Positions 8,403 to 17,195 of a stretch of DNA of 64,000 bases are shown here, in pieces. The position numbers and the translations under genes are program-made. Source of the DNA: an uncultured Litoreibacter sp. (lineage in GTDB: Bacteria > Pseudomonadota > Alphaproteobacteria > Rhodobacterales > Rhodobacteraceae); NCBI GenBank assembly GCA_947501685.1, contig CANMWQ010000005.1, positions 186,001-250,000 on the forward strand. The letters run 5' to 3'. How positions within the stretch are numbered: position 1 is the first letter of the stretch; every line of letters begins with the position of its first letter. The notes under the pieces were generated by a model. It saw only the letters and a list, made by a program, of their open reading frames with translations, searched no databases and was not told the DNA's origin.

Positions 8403-8747
8403 TCAGAAGGGGAGTTTCATTCCTGCAGGCAACCCCAGACCTTCCGTCACCTTGCCCATCTCTTCAGCGGCCTTGGCCGACGCCTTGCCTTGGGCGTCTT
8501 TGATCGCGGCGAGGATCAGGTCTTCGACGACTTCTTTCTCGTCGGGGTGGAAGATGGAGGGGTCAATATCGAGCGCGGTGACCACGCCTTTTGCGGTGGC
8601 GGTGGCTTTGACCAGACCCGCACCGCTTTCGCCGGTGACAGTCATGCTTTCCAGCTCTTCCTGCATCTCGCCCATTTTGGCCTGCATTTCCTGAGCTTTT
8701 TTCATCATCCCGGCCATATCGCCAAGACCGCCTAATCCTTTGAGCAT
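8403..8747 (-). CDS. YbaB/EbfC family nucleoid-associated protein
   Basis: The 114-residue protein has the YbaB/EbfC pattern: a glycine-rich start (MLKGLGGLGDMAGMMKKAQE), amphipathic helices with many Met/Glu residues, the KGVVTALDIDPS strand region and a C-terminal helix. Members form dimers that bind DNA as nucleoid-associated proteins. It sits between dnaX and recR, the classic bacterial arrangement, separated from each by a hairpin repeat. Confidence 0.94.
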   Translation of the reverse strand: MLKGLGGLGDMAGMMKKAQEMQAKMGEMQEELESMTVTGESGAGLVKATATAKGVVTALDIDPSIFHPDEKEVVEDLILAAIKDAQGKASAKAAEEMGKVTEGLGLPAGMKLPF

Positions 8748-8819
8748 GTTCTGCCTCCTCTATGCGTTGGATGTGACATGGCCCGGTGGGGCCGGAAATT
8801 CAAGTCGGAGTGGCGTTTT

Positions 8820-8869
8820 GGGAGGGTGGGTGACGCTCCCGCTCTGCGGGTCGCCCCACCCGCCCTCCC
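8820..8869. repeat. GC-rich cruciform-like inverted repeat
   Basis: GGGAGGGTGGGTG pairs with CACCCGCCCTCCC (one wobble) around an inner CCCGC-TCT-GCGGG hairpin, in the dnaX-ybaB gap. With the repeat at 8888-8934 it makes a double stem-loop between two genes usually co-transcribed, so it may attenuate or process the dnaX-ybaB-recR transcript. Confidence 0.65.
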
Positions 8870-8887
8870 GTAGGCTGTTAGAATTGA

Positions 8888-8934
8888 GAGGGGTGCCGGT
8901 CCGCTAAAAATCTTCGATTTTTTGCTACACCGCA
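8888..8934. repeat. Intergenic hairpin repeat, family 2, copy 2
   Basis: GGGGTGCCGGTCCGCTAAAAATC-TTC-GATTTTTTGCTACACCGCAC matches the copy at 8331-8384 over most of its length. It starts directly downstream of the dnaX stop. Confidence 0.6.
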
Positions 8935-8949
8935 CGTTTGAGGATGGCT

Positions 8950-10704
8950 TTAGCCATCCTCAAAGGGATCCCACTCGTCTTCAACCTCTGGCAAAGCCTC
9001 GACTGCGGCTTCTTGGATAAGCTCGGCTGCGGTGCGGATTTCGACGATTTTTGCGCTGGGGAAGGCCTGCAACGTGGCCTGAAACATCGGGTGCTGCGCG
9101 GCTTCCTCTTTCAGTGCGTTGGCCTCCGCGTCGCGGACGGAGGCGATGGTGGGCGCGCCGCCTTCATTGACCACCGTGACCGCCCAGCGGTTGCCCGTCC
9201 ATTGCTGCAAGCGCGCGCCGAGTTTGGAGGCGAGGTCTTGTGGCGCGTTCGGCGTGGGCACGAACTCGATCCGGCCGGGCGCGTAATTGGCCAATTGCAG
9301 CGTGGTTTCGACCTCGATCAGCAGTTTGACGTCGCGGTTGGTGCGGATCAGCTCGACCACCTGATCGAAACGGGCGAAGCGCGCCAGCGCGTCGTCGGGG
9401 GCGGTGGCCAGCGCTGTGGCCGCACCTGAGCCTTGCACCTGCGCCACTGTGTGTGTTGCGCGGGCGGTTGTGGTGCCGCCTTGTTGCGGGGCCTGCCCGC
9501 CGCCGCCGGGGGGCGTCGTGGGTGGGGTGTTTTGCAGCTTGCGCACCAGTTCCTCAGGCGAGGGCAGATCGGCCATATGGGTGAGCCGGATGATCGCCAT
9601 TTCTGCCGCCATCATGGCGTTGGGGGCTGCGGCGACCTCTTCGAGGGCTTTGAGGAGCAGCTGCCACATGCGCGACATGGCCCGCATGGGGAGCTTTTCG
9701 GCCATGAGCTGGCCGCGCGTGCGCTCGTCCGGGCCGACGGTGGGGTCCTCAGCGGCCTCGGGTGTGATCTTGATGACAGAGACCCAATGGGTGATTTCAG
9801 CCAGATCGCGCAGGACCGCCATCGGGTCGGCCCCGTCGGCATATTGCGCTGAGAGCTCTTGCAGCGCGCCCGACGCGTCGCCCTTCATGATCAGGTCGAA
9901 CAGATCGAGGACGCGGCCCCGGTCGGCAAGGCCCAGCATGGCGCGGACTTGGAGGGCGGTGGTCTCCCCCGCGCCGTGGCTGATGGCCTGATCCATCAGG
10001 GACATCGCGTCGCGGACGGAGCCCTCGGCGGCGCGGGTGATCAGGGCCAGCGCGTCTTCTGCGATTTGGGCGTTTTCCTTGGCAGCGATATTTTGCAGAT
10101 GGGAGATCATCACCTCGGGCTCGATGCGGCGCAGATCGAAGCGCTGGCAACGGGACAGGACGGTGACCGGGACCTTGCGGATCTCGGTGGTGGCCATGAT
10201 GAATTTGGTGTGGCCAAGCGGCTCTTCGAGCGTCTTGAGCAACGCGTTGAACGCGTTGGTGGACAGCATGTGAACCTCATCAATGATGAAGATCTTGTAG
10301 CGCCCCTCCGCGGGGCGGGTGTTGGCCATCGCGTTCAGCTCGCGGATATTGTCGACACCTGTGGAAGATGCAGCATCGATTTCCAGCACGTCGAAAAACC
10401 GCCCCTCGGTGATACCGATGCAGGAGTTGCAGACCCCGCAGGGCTCCGTGGTGGGGCCGCCCTTGCCGTCGGGACCGGTGCAGTTCAGCCCCTTGGCGAT
10501 GATGCGTGCGGTGGTGGTTTTGCCGGTGCCGCGAATGCCTGTCAGCATGAACGCATGGGCAATGCGGTCCGCGTCAAAGGCGTTTTTCAGGGTGCGGACC
10601 ATGGCGTCCTGCCCGATCAGGTCGGCGAAGGTGCCGGGGCGGTATTTGCGCGCCAGCACCTGATAGCCTTGTGTGGCCTGCGCTGGCTGTTCGATCTCGC
10701 TCAT
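8950..10704 (-). CDS. dnaX: DNA polymerase III subunits gamma and tau
   Basis: A 584-residue protein. Clamp-loader AAA+ domain: LARKYRPGTFADLIGQ at residues 17-32, Walker A GIRGTGKT at residues 56-63, a zinc module with Cys at about 75, 89, 92 and 95, Walker B FIIDEVHML, and TLEEPLGHTKFIMATTE. After about residue 370 follow a Pro/Gln linker and the tau C-terminal domain. The long upstream in-frame extension is rejected because it runs through the SRP RNA. The start at 10702-10704 (MSEIEQPAQA) matches the family. It forms the core of the replisome clamp loader. Confidence 0.96.
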   Translation of the reverse strand: MSEIEQPAQATQGYQVLARKYRPGTFADLIGQDAMVRTLKNAFDADRIAHAFMLTGIRGTGKTTTARIIAKGLNCTGPDGKGGPTTEPCGVCNSCIGITEGRFFDVLEIDAASSTGVDNIRELNAMANTRPAEGRYKIFIIDEVHMLSTNAFNALLKTLEEPLGHTKFIMATTEIRKVPVTVLSRCQRFDLRRIEPEVMISHLQNIAAKENAQIAEDALALITRAAEGSVRDAMSLMDQAISHGAGETTALQVRAMLGLADRGRVLDLFDLIMKGDASGALQELSAQYADGADPMAVLRDLAEITHWVSVIKITPEAAEDPTVGPDERTRGQLMAEKLPMRAMSRMWQLLLKALEEVAAAPNAMMAAEMAIIRLTHMADLPSPEELVRKLQNTPPTTPPGGGGQAPQQGGTTTARATHTVAQVQGSGAATALATAPDDALARFARFDQVVELIRTNRDVKLLIEVETTLQLANYAPGRIEFVPTPNAPQDLASKLGARLQQWTGNRWAVTVVNEGGAPTIASVRDAEANALKEEAAQHPMFQATLQAFPSAKIVEIRTAAELIQEAAVEALPEVEDEWDPFEDG

Positions 10705-10825
10705 GGTGCCCCCAAAGATTCGTGCCGTCGAAAAGGTACGTCTTGCCCGACAGGAGGTCCACCGGAGACTGACGGCGTGAGACCGGGGGCCGGCGGTTTG
10801 CTGTGCAAATATACCTGTCGCACCC

Positions 10826-10871
10826 CTCTCACCAAAAAGGGCCGCCCAATGGCAGCCCTTTTTGGTGAGAG
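10826..10871 (-). terminator. Terminator of the SRP RNA gene
   Basis: A 17-bp perfect stem (CTCTCACCAAAAAGGGC with its complement) continues after one mismatch into GCC/GGC around a short loop. On the minus strand it ends in a T run. Its first arm includes the last five bases of the SRP RNA. Confidence 0.85.
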
Positions 10872-10960
10872 GTTGGACATCGACCCAAGTGGGGCTCGTT
10901 GTGGCTGCTTCCTTCCGGACCTGACCAGGTTGGCGAGGCACTTGCCCGCGCCAACCTCTC
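10867..10960 (-). ncRNA. ffs: Signal recognition particle RNA, small bacterial type (4.5S)
   Basis: The minus strand contains the signature GGTCAGGTCCGGAAGGAAGC, the conserved apical loop and internal loop bound by Ffh. The ends GAGAGGTTGG and CCAACCTCTC pair to close the 94-nt hairpin. Size and fold match the Alu-less 4.5S RNA of proteobacteria. With Ffh it targets inner-membrane proteins to FtsY. It is immediately upstream of dnaX, the same order as scr-dnaX in Bacillus, and has its own promoter and terminator. Confidence 0.96.
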
Positions 10961-10967
10961 GGGGCCT

Positions 10968-10996
10968 GATATAGGACGGGGTTGCCATTCTTGCAA
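10968..10996 (-). promoter_or_regulatory. Promoter of the SRP RNA gene
   Basis: On the minus strand TTGCAA (10991-10996) and TATATC (10968-10973) are separated by exactly 17 bases, a good sigma-70-type match. The RNA 5' end lies about 7-8 bases downstream. Confidence 0.7.
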
Positions 10997-11036
10997 GGTG
11001 GTGCATTTTGCGGCGAACCACAGCAGGGGCGCGCAG

Positions 11037-12002
11037 ATGAAATTGGCAGAAACGGTAACATTTGGCGGCTCGGGGCTGGACCGCGCGGCGCATTTGCGCG
11101 GCGATGCGGAGGGTTTGGCGCGGATGCTTGAGGCTCCCGAGACGGGCGTGCTTGCCTTCTGGCGGGGTAAACCGCTGATTTCGGGGGAGGGTCGAGACAG
11201 GCTGACCTGGTTGCCTCGGGATCATGAGATTTTCCAGTATTCCGGTGAGGGGCCGATCTTTCTTGGCATCGACGACGGCGTGGCGCGGTTTGCGCGGGAT
11301 GTTTCGGCGTGGGAGCCGGAAGAGCCGCTGGAGACGGTCGGTGCGTTTCTGGACCCGTCGGAGCAGCATTTTCCGGGGATGGCGCAGGATGTGCGGTTTT
11401 CAGAGCTGCGGGCGGTGATGTCGCAGATTTCAGCGCGGGATGCGGAGCTGGCGGCCTCGGCGAAGGCGGTGATGGGGTGGCATGACAGCCACCAGTTTTG
11501 CGCGCGTTGCGGGGCAAAATCGGAGATCACCATGGCCGGCTGGCAGCGCGATTGCGCGGGTTGTGGCGGGCATCATTTCCCGCGCACGGACCCTGTGGTG
11601 ATCATGCTGATCACGCATGGCAATTCGGTGCTGATGGGGCGCTCGCCCGGATGGCCTGAGGGGATGTATTCGCTGTTGGCGGGGTTTATCGAGCCCGGCG
11701 AGACCATTGAGGCGGCGGTGCGGCGCGAGACGTTTGAGGAGGCGGGTGTTGAGGTGGGACAGGTGGACTATTTGGCGTCACAGCCCTGGCCGTTCCCGGC
11801 GTCACTGATGATGGGGTGCCACGGCCACGCGACGAGCACCGTGCTTAATATTGACCCAGTTGAGATCGAAGATGCCTATTGGGTGACCAGAGAAGAGATG
11901 TTGGAGAGCTTTGCGGGGAACAATCCGGGTATGAAACCCGCGCGAAAGGGCTCGATTGCGCATTTCATATTGCTTAACTGGTTACAGGATACGTTAGACT
12001 GA
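11037..12002 (+). CDS. nudC: NADH pyrophosphatase / NAD-capped RNA hydrolase NudC
   Basis: A 321-residue NudC. The zinc ribbon has Cys at residues 155, 158, 173 and 176 (CARC...CAGC). The Nudix box runs at about residues 216-238 (GFIEPGETIEAAVRRETFEE in part). The NudC-specific motif SQPWPFP is at residues 248-254. The enzyme hydrolyses NADH and removes NAD caps from RNA. The ATG at 11037 gives the normal family length; the in-frame upstream extension would run into the SRP RNA promoter. Confidence 0.95.
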   Translation: MKLAETVTFGGSGLDRAAHLRGDAEGLARMLEAPETGVLAFWRGKPLISGEGRDRLTWLPRDHEIFQYSGEGPIFLGIDDGVARFARDVSAWEPEEPLETVGAFLDPSEQHFPGMAQDVRFSELRAVMSQISARDAELAASAKAVMGWHDSHQFCARCGAKSEITMAGWQRDCAGCGGHHFPRTDPVVIMLITHGNSVLMGRSPGWPEGMYSLLAGFIEPGETIEAAVRRETFEEAGVEVGQVDYLASQPWPFPASLMMGCHGHATSTVLNIDPVEIEDAYWVTREEMLESFAGNNPGMKPARKGSIAHFILLNWLQDTLD

Positions 12003-12040
12003 ACGAATTGCGCGGATAACTGGGGAGTGCCGGGCGTTAG

Positions 12041-12523
12041 ATGAAGTTTTCGACGAAAGAAGATCTGGAAGTTCCCATCTGGGATGTGTTCGACAGCCTG
12101 TCGGATTTTGACGGATTCGAGAAAGCCGCGTTGCGCCATGGGGCCGATGTCGCGCGGGTCAGCGAAGGAGGCGACAGCGCAGTGGGCATGTCATGGCAGA
12201 TACGCGCCAAGCTGCGGGGCAAGATGCGCGACTTCGTGGTGACATTGAGCGAGCATGACGGGCCGAACCAGATTCTCTATGACGTGACATCGAGCGGCAT
12301 CAAAGCGCAGTTTCTGATTGAGCTGGTGGCCTTGTCGCGCAAACGCACCCGGATGCGGATGGAGCTGGACGTGCGGCCCAAGACGTTGCCTGCGCGGCTG
12401 TTGATGCAATCGGCCAAGCTGGCGCGCAACACGCTGAACAAGAAATATAAAACCCGGATTTCGCATTTTGCCGAAGATCTGGAAGACCGCCATAAGCGGG
12501 CGATGAAACCTACCCTCGGTTGA
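12041..12523 (+). CDS. SRPBCC/START-like conserved protein
   Basis: A 160-residue protein starting MKFSTKEDLEVPIWDVFDSL, resembling the polyketide cyclase/START-like (SRPBCC) fold: an N-terminal strand, two short helices, then alternating strands (GMSWQIRAK, RDFVVTLSEHD, RTRMRMELDVRP) and a long C-terminal helix. Such proteins bind hydrophobic ligands. No catalytic motif is visible and no function is assigned. Its end overlaps the convergent prephenate dehydratase gene by 14 bases. Confidence 0.7.
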   Translation: MKFSTKEDLEVPIWDVFDSLSDFDGFEKAALRHGADVARVSEGGDSAVGMSWQIRAKLRGKMRDFVVTLSEHDGPNQILYDVTSSGIKAQFLIELVALSRKRTRMRMELDVRPKTLPARLLMQSAKLARNTLNKKYKTRISHFAEDLEDRHKRAMKPTLG

Positions 12524-13343
12524 AGGCCGCGGGGTAGGTGCCAAGGATGCGCAGCTCTGAGGTGAAATAGCGCAGCTCTTCAAGGGCGCGCTGCACCTCA
12601 GGATCGTCGGGGTGGCCGGTGATATCGGCGTAGAATTGCGTGGCGGTGAAGCCGCCATCGACCATGTAGCTTTCCAGCTTGACCATGTTGACGCCATTGG
12701 TGGCAAATCCGCCCATCGCCTTGTAGAGCGCGGCTGGGATGTTGCGGACGCGGAAGACGAAAGAGGTCAGCATATGGGTGTCGCCGCGCCGCTTCGTGTT
12801 TGGCTCGCGCGACATGACCAGAAAGCGCGTGGTGTTGGTGTCGTGATCCTCGATGCCTTCGGCCAGCACCTCCAGCCCGTAGGTTTTCGCCGCAAGCGCA
12901 GAGGCCAGCGCGCCGGTGTCGGTGGTGCCGGAGGCTGCAACCTCGGCGGCGGCACCGGCATTGTCGGCGGCGGCCTCGCCCTTGATGCTGTGTTTGGCGA
13001 GGAAGGCGCGGCATTGCGGGATCAGCACCAGATGCGCACGGACGGTATTGATCTGGCTCAGCTTGGTGCCGGGATTGGCCAGCAGGGCGATGCGGACCCG
13101 CACGAAGGCCTCGTCGATGATATGCAGCCCGCTTTCAGGCAGCAGCCGGTGCATGTCGGCCACGCGCCCATAGGTGGTGTTCTCGACGGGCAGCATTGCC
13201 AGCTCGGCATTGCCGTCGCGCACGGCGTCGATCACGTCCTCGAATGTGGCGCAGGGCAGGGGGGCGTGATCCGGGCGCGCGGCGATGCAGGCCTCATGGC
13301 TGTAGGCGCCAAGCTCTCCCTGGAAGGCTATTTTCGGGGCCAT
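12510..13343 (-). CDS. pheA: Prephenate dehydratase
   Basis: A 277-residue monofunctional enzyme with a PDT domain (residues about 1-185) followed by an ACT domain. Motifs: GELGAYSHEA near the N-terminus, AMLPVENTTYGRV, and the catalytic-site NTTRF block at about residue 169. The ACT domain has the ESY motif in VKLESYMVDG, which binds phenylalanine for feedback inhibition. It converts prephenate to phenylpyruvate. Divergent from the membrane cytochrome c gene; this neighbour pairing is common in Rhodobacterales. Confidence 0.95.
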   Translation of the reverse strand: MAPKIAFQGELGAYSHEACIAARPDHAPLPCATFEDVIDAVRDGNAELAMLPVENTTYGRVADMHRLLPESGLHIIDEAFVRVRIALLANPGTKLSQINTVRAHLVLIPQCRAFLAKHSIKGEAAADNAGAAAEVAASGTTDTGALASALAAKTYGLEVLAEGIEDHDTNTTRFLVMSREPNTKRRGDTHMLTSFVFRVRNIPAALYKAMGGFATNGVNMVKLESYMVDGGFTATQFYADITGHPDDPEVQRALEELRYFTSELRILGTYPAAFNRG

Positions 13344-13472
13344 GCGCTTACTTTCACTAAAATGGGCAATTCGTCGCGCTTTCTACACCTTGATAAAGGG
13401 CAGGGGAACCCGCTAGATAACGCGGGAATCCAAGAGGGTGTTGCACCCCCGTAGCCAGGTAAGACGAGACAC

Positions 13473-13997
13473 ATGTTCGACACGATGACAAACACCAAGA
13501 TTCTGGGCGCCGGTTGCGGGGCCTTGCTGCTGTTTTTGCTGGGCGGCTGGGGCGCTGAGCTGATTTATCACGGTGCTGGTGGGCATGGCGACGGTGAAGA
13601 CCACGCGCAGGGCTATGTCATCGAAGTGGCTGGCAGCGATGAGCCTGAGGAAGAAGAGGTCGAAGTGGACTTCATGGAGATGATGGCCTCCGCAGAGATG
13701 TCGTCGGGCGAGAAGATCTTCAACAAGTGCAAGGCCTGCCACAAGCTGGAAGACGGCGCGAACGGCACCGGCCCGCATCTTTATGCCGTGGTGGACCGGG
13801 CGATTGGCGGTGTTGACGGGTTTGGCTATTCCGACGTGCTGGCCTCCAGCGACGAGGCCTGGACCATCGAGAACCTGCAAGCTTTCCTGGAAGACCCCAA
13901 AGGCTGGGCGCCGGGCACCAAGATGAGCTTTTCCGGCCTGAAAAAGGCTGATGAGCGCGCCGACCTGATTGCTTATCTGCAGACGATTGGCGGGTGA
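13473..13997 (+). CDS. Membrane-anchored cytochrome c (CycM-type c552)
   Basis: The 174-residue protein has one uncleaved N-terminal membrane segment (residues 10-29), an acidic linker (EPEEEEVEVDF), and a class I cytochrome c domain with heme motif CKACH at about residues 86-90 and the axial Met in PGTKMSF. This architecture matches CycM/c552, which carries electrons from the bc1 complex to terminal oxidases on the periplasmic face. A second gene of the same design is at 37539. A terminator hairpin follows. Confidence 0.88.
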   Translation: MFDTMTNTKILGAGCGALLLFLLGGWGAELIYHGAGGHGDGEDHAQGYVIEVAGSDEPEEEEVEVDFMEMMASAEMSSGEKIFNKCKACHKLEDGANGTGPHLYAVVDRAIGGVDGFGYSDVLASSDEAWTIENLQAFLEDPKGWAPGTKMSFSGLKKADERADLIAYLQTIGG

Positions 13998-14031
13998 TCC
14001 GGCCCATTGCCGTCGTACATTCTGACTTGCT

Positions 14032-14062
14032 AAGGCCGCTCCGTTTGGGCGGCCTTTCCTTT
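14032..14062 (+). terminator. Terminator after the cytochrome c gene
   Basis: AAGGCCGC and GCGGCCTT form an 8-bp stem with a 9-base loop, followed by TCCTTTG. It lies 34 bases after the stop. Confidence 0.7.
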
Positions 14063-14180
14063 GTGGGCCACACTTTTGCTCACGAGTTCTTGAATTCGCT
14101 GCTTGATGTTTGCGTGAAACCCGATTTTTCTGTTCTAGATAGCACACGACAAGATCCTGACCCTGCCTAGGAGCCTCTAT

Positions 14181-16094
14181 ATGTCCCGACCCACCGCCCG
14201 CGCCGTTGCCGCCTCCTCCGCCTTATCCATGGGTCAAAGCTTGCGGTGGTCCGGGGTTGCGGTGATGGCCAGCATCGCGGTTTTGGCCGCAGGGGCTGTG
14301 AAGGCGCAGGACGTCACGGTCAGCCACGGGTATTCCAACTTTGGAGAGCTGAAATACCCGGTTGAGTTCGACCATCTGGACTATGTGAACCCGGATGCGC
14401 CGAAGGGCGGCGAGATCTCTACTTGGGCGCTGGGCACGTTTGACAGCTTCAACCAATATGCCCGCGACGGAAACCCGGCGGCGCTGAACACCATTGGCAG
14501 CGAGCCATTGTTGACCAGCTTTGCGGATGATCCGTATGGGGTTTACTGCTTTTTGTGTACGACGCTGGAATACCCCGAAGACCTGGCCTTCGTGACGTTC
14601 AACCTGCGTGACGACGTAAAGTTCTCGAACGGGACGCCGATGACGGCGGAGGATGTGGAATTCAGCTTCAACCTGTTCCTCGAGCAAGGCATCGTCGAAT
14701 ACCGCCGCATCGTGGAGGGGTTCATCGACCGGGTTGAGATTGAAAACCCGTATCGTATTACGTTCTATTTCAAGGAGGAGGCCTCCTTCCGGGACCGCGT
14801 TGGCTTTGCGGGGGGCACGCCTGTGTTCTCCAAGACGTGGTTCGAGGAGACCGGCACCCGTTTGGACAAGGCCACCAAAGAGCCGTTCATGAGCACCGGG
14901 CCCTATGTGCTCGGCAGCTTCGAGCCGAACCGGCAGGTGGTCTACACGCGCAACAAGGATTACTGGGGCGAGGATTTGCCCGTAAACCGCGGGCGCAACA
15001 ATTTCGACAGCATCCGCACCGAATATTTTGCGGATCGCACGGCGGCCTTTGAGGCGTTCAAGACCGGGGCTTACCTGTTCAAAGCGGAAAGCGACCCGAA
15101 GGATTGGGCGACGGGTTATGAGTTTGAGAATGTGAAGAACGGCTCCGTCATCCTGGACACGCCGTCGGACGGCACTGTGGGGCAGGCCTTGTCCTTCGTG
15201 TTCAACCTCGACCGGCCGCAATGGCAGGACCCGAAGGTCCGCGAGGCGATTGGCCTGATGTTCAACTTCGAGTGGTCAAACGCCACGCTGTTTTACGGAT
15301 TGTTCGAGCGGCCCGACAGCTTCTGGCCGAACACCGATCTGGCCGCGACCGGCACCCCGTCTGAGGGGGAGCTGGCCATTCTTGAGCCTTTGGTGGCCGA
15401 AGGCCTGCTGCCTGAGGGCATCCTGACCGATGAAGTTACAACCCAAGTGGTGCAGGACGAGATGCGCGCGCGGCCGACGCGCCGGGTGTTGCGGCAGGCG
15501 GGCAAGCTGCTCGACGAGGCTGGCTGGGAAGCGGGCGATGACGGGATGCGCCGCAAGGATGGCGAGGTGCTGAGCCTGAACGTGATCCAGTTCAACCCGC
15601 TTTATGACCGCGTGGTGAACCCGTTCATCGAGAACCTGAAAGCGCTGGGCGTGGATGGCTCTTTGGAGCGGATCGACCGGGCGCAATATATTGAACGCCG
15701 CCGTGCGGGCAATTTCGACATGACCAACCAAGGCTTTCAGATGCCGTTTGAGCCGTCGATCGGGTTGCAGCAATGGTTTGCCTCGAAGACCGCAGATAAC
15801 AGCTCGCGCAACCTGATGCGGTTGCGCAATGAGGCGGTGGATAAGGTGATCCCTTATGTGATCGACGCCTCCACGCTGGACGAGATGAAAACGGCGGTGC
15901 ATGCGCTGGACCGGGTGCTCTTGTCGCTGCGCTTTGCCATCCCGCAATGGTACAAGAAAGAGAACTGGCTGGCCTATTACGACGTCTATGGCCGCCCGGA
16001 TGAGTTGCCGCCGCTGGCTGTGGGTCTCTATGACTTCTGGTGGTACGAGGAAGACAAGGCGCAGGCTTTGCGCGACAAAGGCGTGTTGCGCTAG
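14181..16094 (+). CDS. yejA: Extracellular solute-binding protein, family 5 (YejA-type)
   Basis: A 637-residue periplasmic binding protein with a signal peptide (hydrophobic residues 25-41, cleavage near VKAQD). The SBP_bac_5 pattern includes YPVEFDHLDYVNPDAPKGGE and the TFNLRDDVKFSNGTPMTAED block. Length and C-terminal features match YejA, the receptor of the YejABEF importer for oligopeptides and the microcin C antibiotic. It is the first gene of a four-gene operon. Confidence 0.92.
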   Translation: MSRPTARAVAASSALSMGQSLRWSGVAVMASIAVLAAGAVKAQDVTVSHGYSNFGELKYPVEFDHLDYVNPDAPKGGEISTWALGTFDSFNQYARDGNPAALNTIGSEPLLTSFADDPYGVYCFLCTTLEYPEDLAFVTFNLRDDVKFSNGTPMTAEDVEFSFNLFLEQGIVEYRRIVEGFIDRVEIENPYRITFYFKEEASFRDRVGFAGGTPVFSKTWFEETGTRLDKATKEPFMSTGPYVLGSFEPNRQVVYTRNKDYWGEDLPVNRGRNNFDSIRTEYFADRTAAFEAFKTGAYLFKAESDPKDWATGYEFENVKNGSVILDTPSDGTVGQALSFVFNLDRPQWQDPKVREAIGLMFNFEWSNATLFYGLFERPDSFWPNTDLAATGTPSEGELAILEPLVAEGLLPEGILTDEVTTQVVQDEMRARPTRRVLRQAGKLLDEAGWEAGDDGMRRKDGEVLSLNVIQFNPLYDRVVNPFIENLKALGVDGSLERIDRAQYIERRRAGNFDMTNQGFQMPFEPSIGLQQWFASKTADNSSRNLMRLRNEAVDKVIPYVIDASTLDEMKTAVHALDRVLLSLRFAIPQWYKKENWLAYYDVYGRPDELPPLAVGLYDFWWYEEDKAQALRDKGVLR

Positions 16095-16109
16095 GGCCGG
16101 AGAACCAAC

Positions 16110-17195
16110 GTGGGCGCCTATATTCTCAGACGGCTGTTGCTGGTTATTCCGACCTTGATCGGCATCATGCTGGTGAATTTCACCCTGACGCAGTTTGTCC
16201 CCGGCGGTCCGGTGGAGCAGATCCTCGCCAATCTTGAAGGCGAGGGCGATGCGTTCACCGCGATCAATGGCGGGGTAGATCAGCCGGATTTGCAGATCGA
16301 GGAAGGTAATAGCAGCTACGAGGGTGCCCAAGGCCTGCCCAAGGAGTTCATCGAGGAGCTGGAGCGCGAGTTTGGCTTCGACAAGCCGCCCGTGGAACGG
16401 TTTCTCTTGATGATGTGGAACTACCTGCGGTTCGACTTTGGCGAAAGCTATTTCCGGTCGGAAACCGTGCTGTCTCTGGTGGCCGAAAAGCTGCCCGTGT
16501 CCATCACGCTGGGGCTGTGGTCGACGATCATCACCTATCTGGTCTCGATCCCGCTGGGCATCCGCAAGGCGATCCGGGACGGCTCCAAATTCGACACATG
16601 GACCTCAGGCGTGATCATTGTGGCCTATGCGATCCCGGGCTTTCTGTTTGCCATCCTGCTGCTGGTGCTGTTTGCGGGCGGGTCTTACTGGCAAATCTTC
16701 CCGCTCAGGGGGCTGACATCCGACAATTGGGACCAGCTGAGCATGATCGGCAAGGTTTTGGATTACCTGTGGCACATCATCCTGCCGGTGACGGCGGTGA
16801 CGATTGCGGGCTTTGCCACGATGACGCTTTTGACCAAGAACAGCTTTCTGGACGAGATCTCTAAGCAATATGTGATCACCGCCAAGGCCAAGGGGCTGAG
16901 CGAGCGGCAGGTGCTTTATGGGCATGTGTTCCGCAACGCGATGCTGATCATTATCTCCGGCCTGCCTGCGGTGTTTCTGGGGGTGTTCATCTCCGGCTCG
17001 CTGATCATTGAAACGGTGTTCTCGCTGGATGGATTAGGGCGTCTGACGTTCGAGGCGGCGGTGGCGCGGGATTATCCGATTGTGTTCGGGACGCTCTATT
17101 TCTTCGGGCTGATCGGGCTGGTCGTCGGCATTCTGTCGGACCTGATGTATGTGTTCATCGACCCGCGGATTGACTTTGAAAGCCGCGAGACATGA
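16110..17195 (+). CDS. yejB: Peptide/microcin C ABC transporter permease YejB
   Basis: A 361-residue inner-membrane protein of the DppB/OppB permease family. It opens with a membrane helix containing [18 protein letters not shown] and has an extra periplasmic insertion after helix 1 (residues 35-90), as in YejB. At least five more hydrophobic segments follow. The cytoplasmic EAA loop [20 protein letters not shown] (about residues 251-270) contacts the ATPase. Its stop overlaps the start of yejE by four bases. Confidence 0.93.
   Translation: MGAYILRRLLLVIPTLIGIMLVNFTLTQFVPGGPVEQILANLEGEGDAFTAINGGVDQPDLQIEEGNSSYEGAQGLPKEFIEELEREFGFDKPPVERFLLMMWNYLRFDFGESYFRSETVLSLVAEKLPVSITLGLWSTIITYLVSIPLGIRKAIRDGSKFDTWTSGVIIVAYAIPGFLFAILLLVLFAGGSYWQIFPLRGLTSDNWDQLSMIGKVLDYLWHIILPVTAVTIAGFATMTLLTKNSFLDEISKQYVITAKAKGLSERQVLYGHVFRNAMLIIISGLPAVFLGVFISGSLIIETVFSLDGLGRLTFEAAVARDYPIVFGTLYFFGLIGLVVGILSDLMYVFIDPRIDFESRET

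Noticed and set aside
10705-11517. 271-codon N-terminal extension of dnaX
   Set aside because: It runs through the SRP RNA, its promoter and terminator and part of nudC, and has Pro/Arg-rich shadow composition.
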